Positions 40,167 to 47,646 of a stretch of DNA of 58,308 bases are shown here, in pieces; within the stretch, counting starts at the first letter, position 1; every line of letters starts with the position of its first letter. The notes under the pieces were generated by a model. The model saw only the letters and a program-made list of their open reading frames with translations, was not told the DNA's origin and ran no database searches. Source of the stretch: Acrasis kona (taxonomy: Eukaryota; Heterolobosea; Eutetramitea; Acrasida; Acrasidae); NCBI GenBank assembly GCA_026419775.2, contig JAOPGA020000969.1, forward strand, positions 1 through 58,308, given 5' to 3'. Made by a program: the position numbers and the translations under genes.

Positions 40167-41276
40167 ATGAACACACTTTCATTCGCATTCTTGTTGAGCA
40201 TATTCATTGCAGCTGCTTACTGCCAAGGTGATGACTTCGTAGTTGGTAATGGAGCAGGGTTGTTCTACAAGTTTAGCAGGACGAGCAATGTTGTGTCAAG
40301 GGTTGGTACCACAGGTGACGCAATCAGTACTTTCACTTTAAACTTTTTACCCAACTCTGCCTCAATGACTTCCAGCTCAAATATTGCTGTTGTCACAGGC
40401 TTCGACGCCTCTATATCTTCCAACATCATTGCCTCTCTTGATCTTATCAAGGGAGTCACTACAAACACTGTTGCCACTTCATCTGCAACCGTGGTTGTCG
40501 CAGTTAAGGGAGATTTTGTCATTACTTCATCTGGCAACTGCTACAACAAGTTATCTCTAGAAGGCTTCGTATCCTCCCCAAATACAGTCTGCACGCCCGA
40601 GAAGACAAGGTTCTTAGGATTCTTAAGTGATTCTGTTGCTGCAATGGTCAGTGAAGATGCTGCATCAAGAATCGGAACTTTCGACATATCGGGGTTCACT
40701 CAACCAAGTGATTCGGAACAAATAAACTACATCACAGGGACGTGCAATGGAAATCCAATTGTGGCCCTTGAGGGACGTATATATGCAGTTACAAAAACTG
40801 GTTTATTGACGCGATATACTATATTTGAAACAAGTCTGGCTGTTACTGCTAGAGTGAGCTTGGGTGTATTCGGACAAATCATTGTCAGTGCCGACGCTTG
40901 CAACAATGGTGTCATCATGGTTGTTGGATTAAACAATGGTGGATGCAAAATTTCACTATTCAACTTGATGACATTCGCCGCATTAAGCACTTCCCACATT
41001 AATATCAGCTTGAGGGCACTAGGGCTTTCGGCGGACAACCTCAACATTGATCTAGGACACAATTTGAATCTTGGTGGTAGTGCATTGACATCGATTTTCT
41101 CCGCTGCGTCAGGGAAGTCTATTTTGATACTAAATAAAAGTACCAACAAGATTTGTGTTGTTTCAAATCAAGTTTCATGCAACGGTATAATTACCAATGC
41201 TAATATTGGATTACCATCCTCTCTCAATTCCTGTCAACATGATAATGCCGGGTTAAATTTTGGAGTCACCATATAA
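40167..41276 (+). CDS. Secreted propeller-like protein, 369 aa
   Basis: The start is ATG 40167, giving a signal peptide (MNTLSFAFLLSIFIAAAYCQ); the open frame extends upstream only with a GTG. About 340 residues of short beta repeats follow (DDFVVGNGAGLFYKFSRTSN; ASMTSSSNIAVVTGF; NGNPIVALEGRIYAVT), containing scattered Cys (CYNKL, CTPE, GTCNGN, ADACNNG, GGCK), so disulfides are likely. It lacks the Thr-rich stalk and GPI signal of the 34814-36052 protein. A third member, by architecture, of the local secreted propeller-like group. Function unknown; extracellular matrix or recognition is possible. Confidence 0.75.
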   Translation: MNTLSFAFLLSIFIAAAYCQGDDFVVGNGAGLFYKFSRTSNVVSRVGTTGDAISTFTLNFLPNSASMTSSSNIAVVTGFDASISSNIIASLDLIKGVTTNTVATSSATVVVAVKGDFVITSSGNCYNKLSLEGFVSSPNTVCTPEKTRFLGFLSDSVAAMVSEDAASRIGTFDISGFTQPSDSEQINYITGTCNGNPIVALEGRIYAVTKTGLLTRYTIFETSLAVTARVSLGVFGQIIVSADACNNGVIMVVGLNNGGCKISLFNLMTFAALSTSHINISLRALGLSADNLNIDLGHNLNLGGSALTSIFSAASGKSILILNKSTNKICVVSNQVSCNGIITNANIGLPSSLNSCQHDNAGLNFGVTI

Positions 41277-41366
41277 AGTGTTGACTAAATAATGTTATAA
41301 TTTAATAAATAAAAGTTTTGTTCATTCTCAACAGATCTGTGTTTTGTTCGTTGTAATCTGGTTTGT

Positions 41367-42449
41367 ATGGTTGAGTTTTGGAATCAAAAAGTCCAAAGAG
41401 TGATGACAAACCACACAAACACCAACACAACAACAGATGGACGTACCGAGGCTATAATACAAACAACAACAACTTATCTATACCTTGCGTTTTTCGTGTA
41501 CAGTCTTGCATGCTTGTTAATGATTTTGAAAAGAAGAAGACATGCAGAGGGGTCTAGGATGGATGTTGCAATTACGTTGACAATGTTCCCCTTTGCATAC
41601 TTCATGCTTTCAGTTTACTACTTAATCAGGCTGTACGCGCCTGATTTGCTCCATAGGCTTTGCATAGCAGACTACGAATGCCCCTTGAATACCCTAATCG
41701 AAAATTTAGGTTCATTACTTTTTCGATGTGGATACTTCATTTTAACATGTTTTTGGTTTCGTCTGTCCAGACACGCAAGATCACACGTAAATGAATTATC
41801 CCCTCTACTACAGTCGCAGCAAATTTCAAATCATGAGCCACAAGAGGAAAATATCAGAAGAGAGAAATTAGAAGAAAATGTAATTAAGCACAGAGTATGG
41901 TCAACTTTGTTCTTTTCCATATTAACTTGTATCATTTTGTGTTGTATTGCCTCGGTTCTCCCTTATTACTTGTTAGGCTATTATCAAAATCTAAAACACT
42001 TCACGAACTTTGTGCTTCTACCTTTTGTTGATGTTTGTATTGTAATAATGTCCTCAATTTCTGGATGGAGATTGTTAGTAATATTGCGCCACGCCCTTTG
42101 TATCACACATAGCATTACCACCTCTCTTCTTCGGCACTTGAAGAGAATTTGCATCTTCTCTATTGTATTTTCTTGTTATTGGGCTTTGGTTGCTGGCTTT
42201 GTATTTGGATGGAGAGTCGCATACTGTTTTATACTAGATCCATCCGTAAATCCGACCTTGTGGATCATATTTAGATTCGTGTCTGTACTATGTGCAGATC
42301 TGTTGCCGTATGCAGTATTGTCTATTGCGTTGGTTTGGATGAGCACCACAGTGAGAGCTTTTGAATTCATATATAACAGAACAATGAGTTTTCCTTCACA
42401 AGAAGAAACACCGTTTGACGATGAAGCTACCCCTCCGACTGTTTCATAA
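41367..42449 (+). CDS. Seven-transmembrane protein, 360 aa
   Basis: A single-exon protein starting MVEFWNQKVQRV, with potential N-glycosylation sites in the first 30 residues (NHTNTNTT), then seven hydrophobic helices: LYLAFFVYSLACLLMIL; ITLTMFPFAYFMLSVYYLI; LLFRCGYFILTCFWF; LFFSILTCIILCCIASVLPY; FVLLPFVDVCIVIMSSISGW; ICIFSIVFSCYWALVAGFVF; FVSVLCADLLPYAVLSIALV. The long loop between helices 3 and 4 is charged (EENIRREKLEENVIKH). The C-terminal tail is acidic. The topology fits a G-protein-coupled-receptor-like or TOM1/THH1-like 7-TM protein, but no diagnostic motif (DRY, NPxxY) is visible. Confidence 0.72.
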   Translation: MVEFWNQKVQRVMTNHTNTNTTTDGRTEAIIQTTTTYLYLAFFVYSLACLLMILKRRRHAEGSRMDVAITLTMFPFAYFMLSVYYLIRLYAPDLLHRLCIADYECPLNTLIENLGSLLFRCGYFILTCFWFRLSRHARSHVNELSPLLQSQQISNHEPQEENIRREKLEENVIKHRVWSTLFFSILTCIILCCIASVLPYYLLGYYQNLKHFTNFVLLPFVDVCIVIMSSISGWRLLVILRHALCITHSITTSLLRHLKRICIFSIVFSCYWALVAGFVFGWRVAYCFILDPSVNPTLWIIFRFVSVLCADLLPYAVLSIALVWMSTTVRAFEFIYNRTMSFPSQEETPFDDEATPPTVS

Positions 42450-42571
42450 CGGCATGATAGCACCTTGCGTCTAGGTACGTTTCATCGAATAGACTTGAGA
42501 CAGATACTTCGATTAGATGCGTTATAGATCGTTACTTCTCAGTTCTGACTAAAATAATAAATATTTATTTC

Positions 42572-43822
42572 ATGTGTTGGGATATTGTTAATGAAGCCCA
42601 AGGTTCAACATTCCTTACAAAAATGGAGTTTGTAATAGACAATCAAATTACTTCTTTGGAACATGACGTCATTGATTCGTTACGCGGGAGGATTGATTGT
42701 GATTGTGGTCCATCTGTGGTACCTTGCTTTAATGAGATGATCGATTCGTTCAAAAAAGAGGATTATGAAAATGCTCGTTTAACGTCACAGGACATGTACG
42801 ATTTTGCATGGGATAAATTACATACAGGGAAATGGTCAGAAGTTAAAAATGGATGGAGAATTTTGTTTGCAACTTCCTGCTTCATTAGTGTAACGTCGGA
42901 AATCCGAACAACAACCCAGTCTAAAGAGCTTTCGTATTGGACAAACCTTATTAGAAAATGTGATATGGCCCTAATTATGGGGTGCGAAGAACCACTCGAG
43001 TCCATCATACACAACCTTGTAGAAAAGATTCACAGCATGGTTTATGAAACATTTGAACCAGACGAGAACATCCAGTACACACCCTCCCCATCACATAAAA
43101 AGCGGAAAATAAACACGGATTCGAGTACAATTCCGCGTGTAAAAAACATTTCTCCAACAACATTTTATAAAGAATATGTTGCTAATCAGCATCCAGTTAT
43201 CATTACCGGGTCTTTTGAAGGATTGCAACAACTTGATGACATTATGCATTGTATGGCTTATAGAACAGTACCAGTGGAAGTTGGAAAAGATTACACCGAT
43301 CCGGACTGGTCTCAGAAAATGATGCTCGCTCACGAATATATAAGGAATTATGTTCTCACTACCAACTCTCCTGATAAAAGAGGTTATCTAGCTCAACATT
43401 CTCTATTTGATCAGATCAGACCATTGTCACAATACATTGAGGAACCTACCGTCGGCTGTATGCTGGGAGAAGGCGAATTAGTTACTAGAAATGCTTGGTT
43501 AGGCCCATCAGGAACAGTCTCTCCTCTTCACACTGACCCTTATGATAATCTATTTTTACAATTGATGGGTGACAAGTTCGTCAGACTTTACAATAAAGAT
43601 CAAACCAATAAACTTTATGCACAACAAGAAGGTCTTCTAACAAACACAAGTTACATTAGAGATATACATCAAGTTTGTGACATTAACTATCCTTTATTTA
43701 AAGAAGCGGAATATATGGAGTGTGTCTTGACACAAGGTGAGATGTTGTACATTCCAAAACTTTTTTGGCATTATGTGGAATCTCTATCCGTAAGTTTCTC
43801 TGTCAGTTATTGGTATAAATAA
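42572..43822 (+). CDS. KDM8: JmjC-domain oxygenase, KDM8/JMJD5-like
   Basis: 2-oxoglutarate/Fe(II) oxygenase of the JMJD5 group; animal JMJD5 hydroxylates arginine in ribosomal and chromatin proteins. 416 residues. The N-terminal 160 residues are helical, as in KDM8 (FAWDKLHTGKWSEVKNGWR). The catalytic half is highly similar to KDM8: NQHPVIITGSFEGLQQL, YRTVPVEVGKDYTDPDWSQK, RGYLAQHSLFDQI, NAWLGPSGTVSPLHTDPYDN, MGDKFVRLY, LTQGEMLYIPKLFWHYVESL and SFSVSYWYK. The iron triad is His320-x-Asp322 and His400. The translation start may be at 42572 or at the in-frame ATG 17 codons on. The stop codon TAA is embedded in AATAAA (43818-43823). Confidence 0.93.
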   Translation: MCWDIVNEAQGSTFLTKMEFVIDNQITSLEHDVIDSLRGRIDCDCGPSVVPCFNEMIDSFKKEDYENARLTSQDMYDFAWDKLHTGKWSEVKNGWRILFATSCFISVTSEIRTTTQSKELSYWTNLIRKCDMALIMGCEEPLESIIHNLVEKIHSMVYETFEPDENIQYTPSPSHKKRKINTDSSTIPRVKNISPTTFYKEYVANQHPVIITGSFEGLQQLDDIMHCMAYRTVPVEVGKDYTDPDWSQKMMLAHEYIRNYVLTTNSPDKRGYLAQHSLFDQIRPLSQYIEEPTVGCMLGEGELVTRNAWLGPSGTVSPLHTDPYDNLFLQLMGDKFVRLYNKDQTNKLYAQQEGLLTNTSYIRDIHQVCDINYPLFKEAEYMECVLTQGEMLYIPKLFWHYVESLSVSFSVSYWYK

Positions 43823-43824
43823 AA

Positions 43825-44887
43825 TCAATTTTGTTTCAGCAAGCTTTCCTCTTCTTGTTCCCTCTCTGTGAAGGGTGTTGCTGGTGTTTCAATGTCAATG
43901 ACCTCATCCTCATCACAAACAGTCAGTACTGGTTCGTAGGTTGTTTTCTTCGTCTCCTCCTCTAACCAAAGAATAATGAATGCATACCAAGGAACTTCAC
44001 TAGAATGTCTTTGCTTATAACGCTCAAGAACTTGATGATACAAGGCCCAAATTGGAAGTGTAATGAAAATAGCAACAAGCACGTCGTTAGTGTAATGCAT
44101 GCGACTGGCAATCAACATTATTATACCAGTAATACAGAATAGCCATACTAGTGTTAATGTTAGTATTGATATTTTCTAATAAAGCGTTAAAACTTGACGG
44201 GTGAATTGCTAACGTTACATATTTGTAGTTTATAAACTTGGACCATGTAAGCGCGGCTAGTAAAAAATGTAATGTATGTCCACTAAACATCATGTCACCA
44301 CACTCCGAAAGGGAAGAAAATTTGACAAAGGTCCAAAGTATAGACTCTTGATAAGTTCTCGGACACTCGCCCGCACCACAACGAAAACAACCCGGAAAAG
44401 GGTTATTTAACTGGTTTGTGTCAATTATAGTTATTGTACATTAAATACTCACCGAAGTAGAAACAACTGTACAACCTCTTAACATCATAAGTATGGTGTC
44501 CAAAGTAAGGAATCTAATTGCCGCTTTGGAGAAGTTTTTGGTAATTAGCAGAAACAAAATGGTTACAATCCCAGCAGCCGTGAGCATCCAAGTCGAAACA
44601 TCCACACCAACGAAAGGAATTACTTCAAATCCAAGGTCAGGCAGAACAGTAGAGAATCTTGTATCTTTTATTGTAGGCTTCACTTTTCCTAATTCCATCC
44701 AACCCTAAAGTATTGTTAAAATAAAATTGATTTATAAATTTACGGGTCCTTGTGGCATTCTTGCAAGAGATAAGCTCACCATTATCAGCTGATATGTACA
44801 TGAAAGTCCAAATAAAAAACTAACAGCGATAAGTCTCAATATTTGAGAGAAGCTTGGAAAAATCTCCTTCACCCACGGAGCGACCAT
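43825..44887 (-). CDS. Sphingomyelin synthase-like (PAP2_C) lipid phosphotransferase
   Basis: Membrane enzyme of the sphingomyelin/inositol-phosphorylceramide synthase family, which transfers a phospho-headgroup to ceramide in Golgi or plasma membranes. Four exons (44887-44744, 44704-44453, 44410-44219, 44175-43825), introns 39, 42 and 43 nt, 312 residues. Family motifs: PLPDLGF-like VLPDLGFEVIP after helix 1; FLTLDTILMMLRGCTVV; the catalytic CGDMMFSGHTLHFLLAALTW; and SRMHYTNDVLVAIFITLPIW, giving the His-His-Asp triad. The C-terminal tail is acidic and cytosolic. Six TM helices are expected. The headgroup specificity cannot be read from sequence. The gene is divergent from the methyltransferase gene starting near 45095. 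Confidence 0.85.
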
Positions 44888-45094
44888 CAACTTCACTCAG
44901 ATTTTGACTCTTTTAAATTTAGATCTTTACAAGCGTACGAACAAGGTTTGGTTTTTGACTGAAGACATTCTTCTTTTATGTGCACAAGAAGTTGGGCTTC
45001 ATTATGTAGTTCGTGCTCCAGCATTAACAGATATAATTGAGATCAGAGAGCGATTAATATTGAAGAATAATTATTGTAAGAGGGCCATTTAAAT

Positions 45095-45964
45095 ATGCTC
45101 AAGGCTTTTCGCTCAAAACACGTTTTCGAGAAAGGTTTACCCACACTATATACAAGAAATTATAAAATATTACACACACAACCATCTTTCTTCAACAAGG
45201 AGGTTGTTGTTTCACAAAAAGGTTCCTGGAGGAAGTTAAGTTTTGGTGACGCTCCAAGTTACGGTGGAACTCTTTTACAGGGGCATTTAAAAATTAAAGA
45301 CGAAGCCTTGGTCCACAGCTCCAGATGTGATTACATTAATACAATGATTTGTTCTGCATTATCTTTTATGGCATCAAAATATGGTGTAGAGAAATTTCTC
45401 GACGACAGAGAGTTTTTATTCATAGGTCTTGGTATTGGATGCAGTCCTACGTTCTTCGCAAATCTAAATCACCCCTCTCTTAGTTTGGATGTAATAGAGA
45501 TCGATCCTATCGTAATTGATGTAGCAGAAAAGTACTTCGAATTCCCTAGGAACAAGATGAGGAATGTTTATGCGCAAGATTTAGCTGAATACTTGAAAAG
45601 GGATGACAAAAGTTCTTATGATGTGGTGTTTCTTGATATTTATACTCAATACGGTCTACCTACACATTTGTTTGGTGAGGATACACTGAGCCATATAGCC
45701 AACGTCGTCAAGAGCACAGGAATATTAATAGCAAATGTCCATTGTCCAGAGGTAGAAAGATATGTAGAAATTTGTGAGAATTTTGCAAAAATCTTTGATA
45801 ACATTCGGACGGTTGCTTGTGAAGTTGATTACACAAATAATATCATGGTGTGTAGCAATACGTTATTTGATCCGCAAGATGTTACCGAAGCTGCCCAACG
45901 TTTAGACGAAGAATATAAGTTTGATGTGGGTGTCAAACATGTGATGTTTGGTCTGGAGTTATAA
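45095..45964 (+). CDS. Spermidine-synthase-fold SAM-dependent methyltransferase
   Basis: A single exon of 289 residues. The N-terminus (MLKAFRSKHVFEKGLPTLYT) is basic and could target mitochondria. A beta-sheet segment follows (SWRKLSFGDAPSYGGTLLQG), then the Rossmann SAM site FLFIGLGIGCSPTFF, acidic end of strand 2 (LDVIEIDPIVIDVAEKYF), DLAEYL, and VVFLDIYTQYGLP. The pattern matches the spermidine synthase/METTL13 group. The DSSDP-type catalytic segment of true aminopropyltransferases is replaced by DIYTQYG, so a methyltransferase role is more likely than polyamine synthesis (inference). The stop codon overlaps AATAAA. Confidence 0.8.
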   Translation: MLKAFRSKHVFEKGLPTLYTRNYKILHTQPSFFNKEVVVSQKGSWRKLSFGDAPSYGGTLLQGHLKIKDEALVHSSRCDYINTMICSALSFMASKYGVEKFLDDREFLFIGLGIGCSPTFFANLNHPSLSLDVIEIDPIVIDVAEKYFEFPRNKMRNVYAQDLAEYLKRDDKSSYDVVFLDIYTQYGLPTHLFGEDTLSHIANVVKSTGILIANVHCPEVERYVEICENFAKIFDNIRTVACEVDYTNNIMVCSNTLFDPQDVTEAAQRLDEEYKFDVGVKHVMFGLEL

Positions 45965-46079
45965 ATAAAAAATTCATTTTAATTTTACAACTATTTAAGG
46001 ATGATTAGAAGGGTCAAATACATTGTTTTATTTTTTGCGGAAGGTTCCATTACACAGATAAACTGCTTCGAACGTGGTT

Positions 46080-46829
46080 ATGTTGATACCCTACCACAAT
46101 ACACCCGAAACAACACACACCAATGCGAGGAATTCTCTAGACGGGTTTAATGATGATATATTACTTCCAACAAATTACTTGGCCATGAGCACTATTCCAA
46201 CAAACACAAATACGGCACAACCGAAACATGAGGTCAATAAGAAGGAAACAAAGACAGAAAGTCAAAGATCATATCAAAACGAGGAAAATGAGCAGACGAT
46301 ACAACAAAACGCACAAAAAGCGAATAAGTGGTCGCCAATACGATTATTCTTACTACTTTACTGTTGCATTGCAATGTTATTCTGCATCCTCTCTCCTACA
46401 CTTTTCATCATTAGTTTCATATTCGATCCTACGGATGTACTCTCGTTAGTATACACTATTTTGGACAGTTTTTTTTACCTACCGTCAAACATTTTCGGAG
46501 TATATGCATTTGGAGGTACGAAGCACCGGCCGACTTCGTGTAAGTTTTTTATCGGATTGTTGATTATCCAATGTATATATACTACTATTCAACTTTGCGT
46601 TGTTGTGGGCATAACATTTAATAAAATCCGTTCAGACTCATCTTTGCATGGAACGTATGTATTGGAGACGAACTTTCTAAACTTTTTCCTACTCCTGAGT
46701 TTCCGTGTTCTGGTCATCATGTTTGCCGTTGTACATATGAGAAGAGGCAAAATATCACAAATAAGAAACAGTGGTGGTGCAGAAAAAGCAGAACAGGATT
46801 TGAATGCCCAAACAATAAATAAAGTTTGA
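46080..46829 (+). CDS. Four-transmembrane protein, 249 aa
   Basis: The start is ATG 46080 (a GTG two codons earlier is not used). The N-terminal 85 residues are cytosolic-type, Asn/Thr/Gln-rich. Four membrane helices follow: IRLFLLLYCCIAMLFCILSP; VLSLVYTILDSFFYLPSNIF; FFIGLLIIQCIYTTIQLCVV; NFFLLLSFRVLVIMFAVVHM. The tail is basic then charged. No family motif is recognised, and it lacks the Cys-Cys-Gly of tetraspanins. AATAAA (46814-46819) lies inside the last codons, before the stop. Confidence 0.7.
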   Translation: MLIPYHNTPETTHTNARNSLDGFNDDILLPTNYLAMSTIPTNTNTAQPKHEVNKKETKTESQRSYQNEENEQTIQQNAQKANKWSPIRLFLLLYCCIAMLFCILSPTLFIISFIFDPTDVLSLVYTILDSFFYLPSNIFGVYAFGGTKHRPTSCKFFIGLLIIQCIYTTIQLCVVVGITFNKIRSDSSLHGTYVLETNFLNFFLLLSFRVLVIMFAVVHMRRGKISQIRNSGGAEKAEQDLNAQTINKV

Positions 46830-46881
46830 GATTTATTAGATGACATTTAAATCGGATCTATCATTAATGACCCTTGAATTT

Positions 46882-47344
46882 TTAAAGTACTAGCGAACCA
46901 CCAAATTCTGCTACTTTCGAAGCAGTCTTGTTGGGTATCGTCGTCGGAATCGTCTTCGTGTCTCTGTACGACTCGAGTTCTTTGAAGAAGTTAAAGGGTA
47001 TCTGGTCAATGAACGGCGGCATGCTTACCCCAGTATGCAAATTCGGTGTAGAACAAGCATTATGAACTAGATATAATGTTGCTAATCCCTTTCCGAAATA
47101 AATGTTGGGCATCTTCAAGACCTTTCCCACGTACAATTCTCAATTCTTTATTCATGGCTTTCGTCGGCACATTATTGGTCATGGTTGAACAGAAGAGTAC
47201 CGAGGTTGTTCGATTGGCCGAGGAGAACAGAGCGTATTCAAGCATCTCTTTAATTCCTTCATCTCGAACTTTTGAGATCTTGTTGTTCCATCCAATTTCT
47301 AGATTATCTCCTAAATAGAATAGTTCAGTTGAGTGATTTGACAT
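46882..47344 (-). CDS. Hypothetical protein, 138 aa
   Basis: Exons 47344-47135 and 47088-46882, joined over a 46-nt intron (GTACGT...GGAAAG), give 138 residues starting MSNHSTELFYLGDNLEIGWN. The splice keeps frame, joining MNKELRI to GLATLYLVHNACSTPNLHTG. It looks like a compact globular protein with two alpha/beta halves and no signal peptide or TM. Family not recognised. The unspliced frames on either side overlap, which is why the region looks like two small ORFs. Confidence 0.6.
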
Positions 47345-47646
47345 CTAATATGATGTGGTATGTTAACTGAAATTCTCCCTAAACAACTTCTCAAAGAAGT
47401 TTATGAAGTCCTTGAACCAACAGTATAAGAAATTGACCGAAAATTCGTCGGATAGAACATAAACAAACCCACAAACATACAAATATTCGTATGTAATCAA
47501 TTTAGCCCTAAATGGACTAATGACTGTCTCTTTAATAATCAGAATAATTCAAATTCCCAATAAGTACAAATTTATCATTGATCGTTCTGAATATAAGTCA
47601 ACCTATTTAAACGTTGGAAAAATTCAATTTAACACAATAAAAAGCG
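47345..47646. other. Divergent promoter region, no gene seen
   Basis: 302 nt between the head-to-head genes ending at 47344 and starting at 47647. AT-rich; no coding feature. Confidence 0.5.

Noticed and set aside
44904-45092. Plus-strand 62-codon frame just before the methyltransferase
   Set aside because: No in-frame ATG, and it lies in the short divergent promoter between two well-supported genes.
45095-45964. True spermidine synthase
   Set aside because: The Rossmann core fits the family, but the catalytic aminopropyltransferase segment (DSSDP type) is DIYTQYG here.
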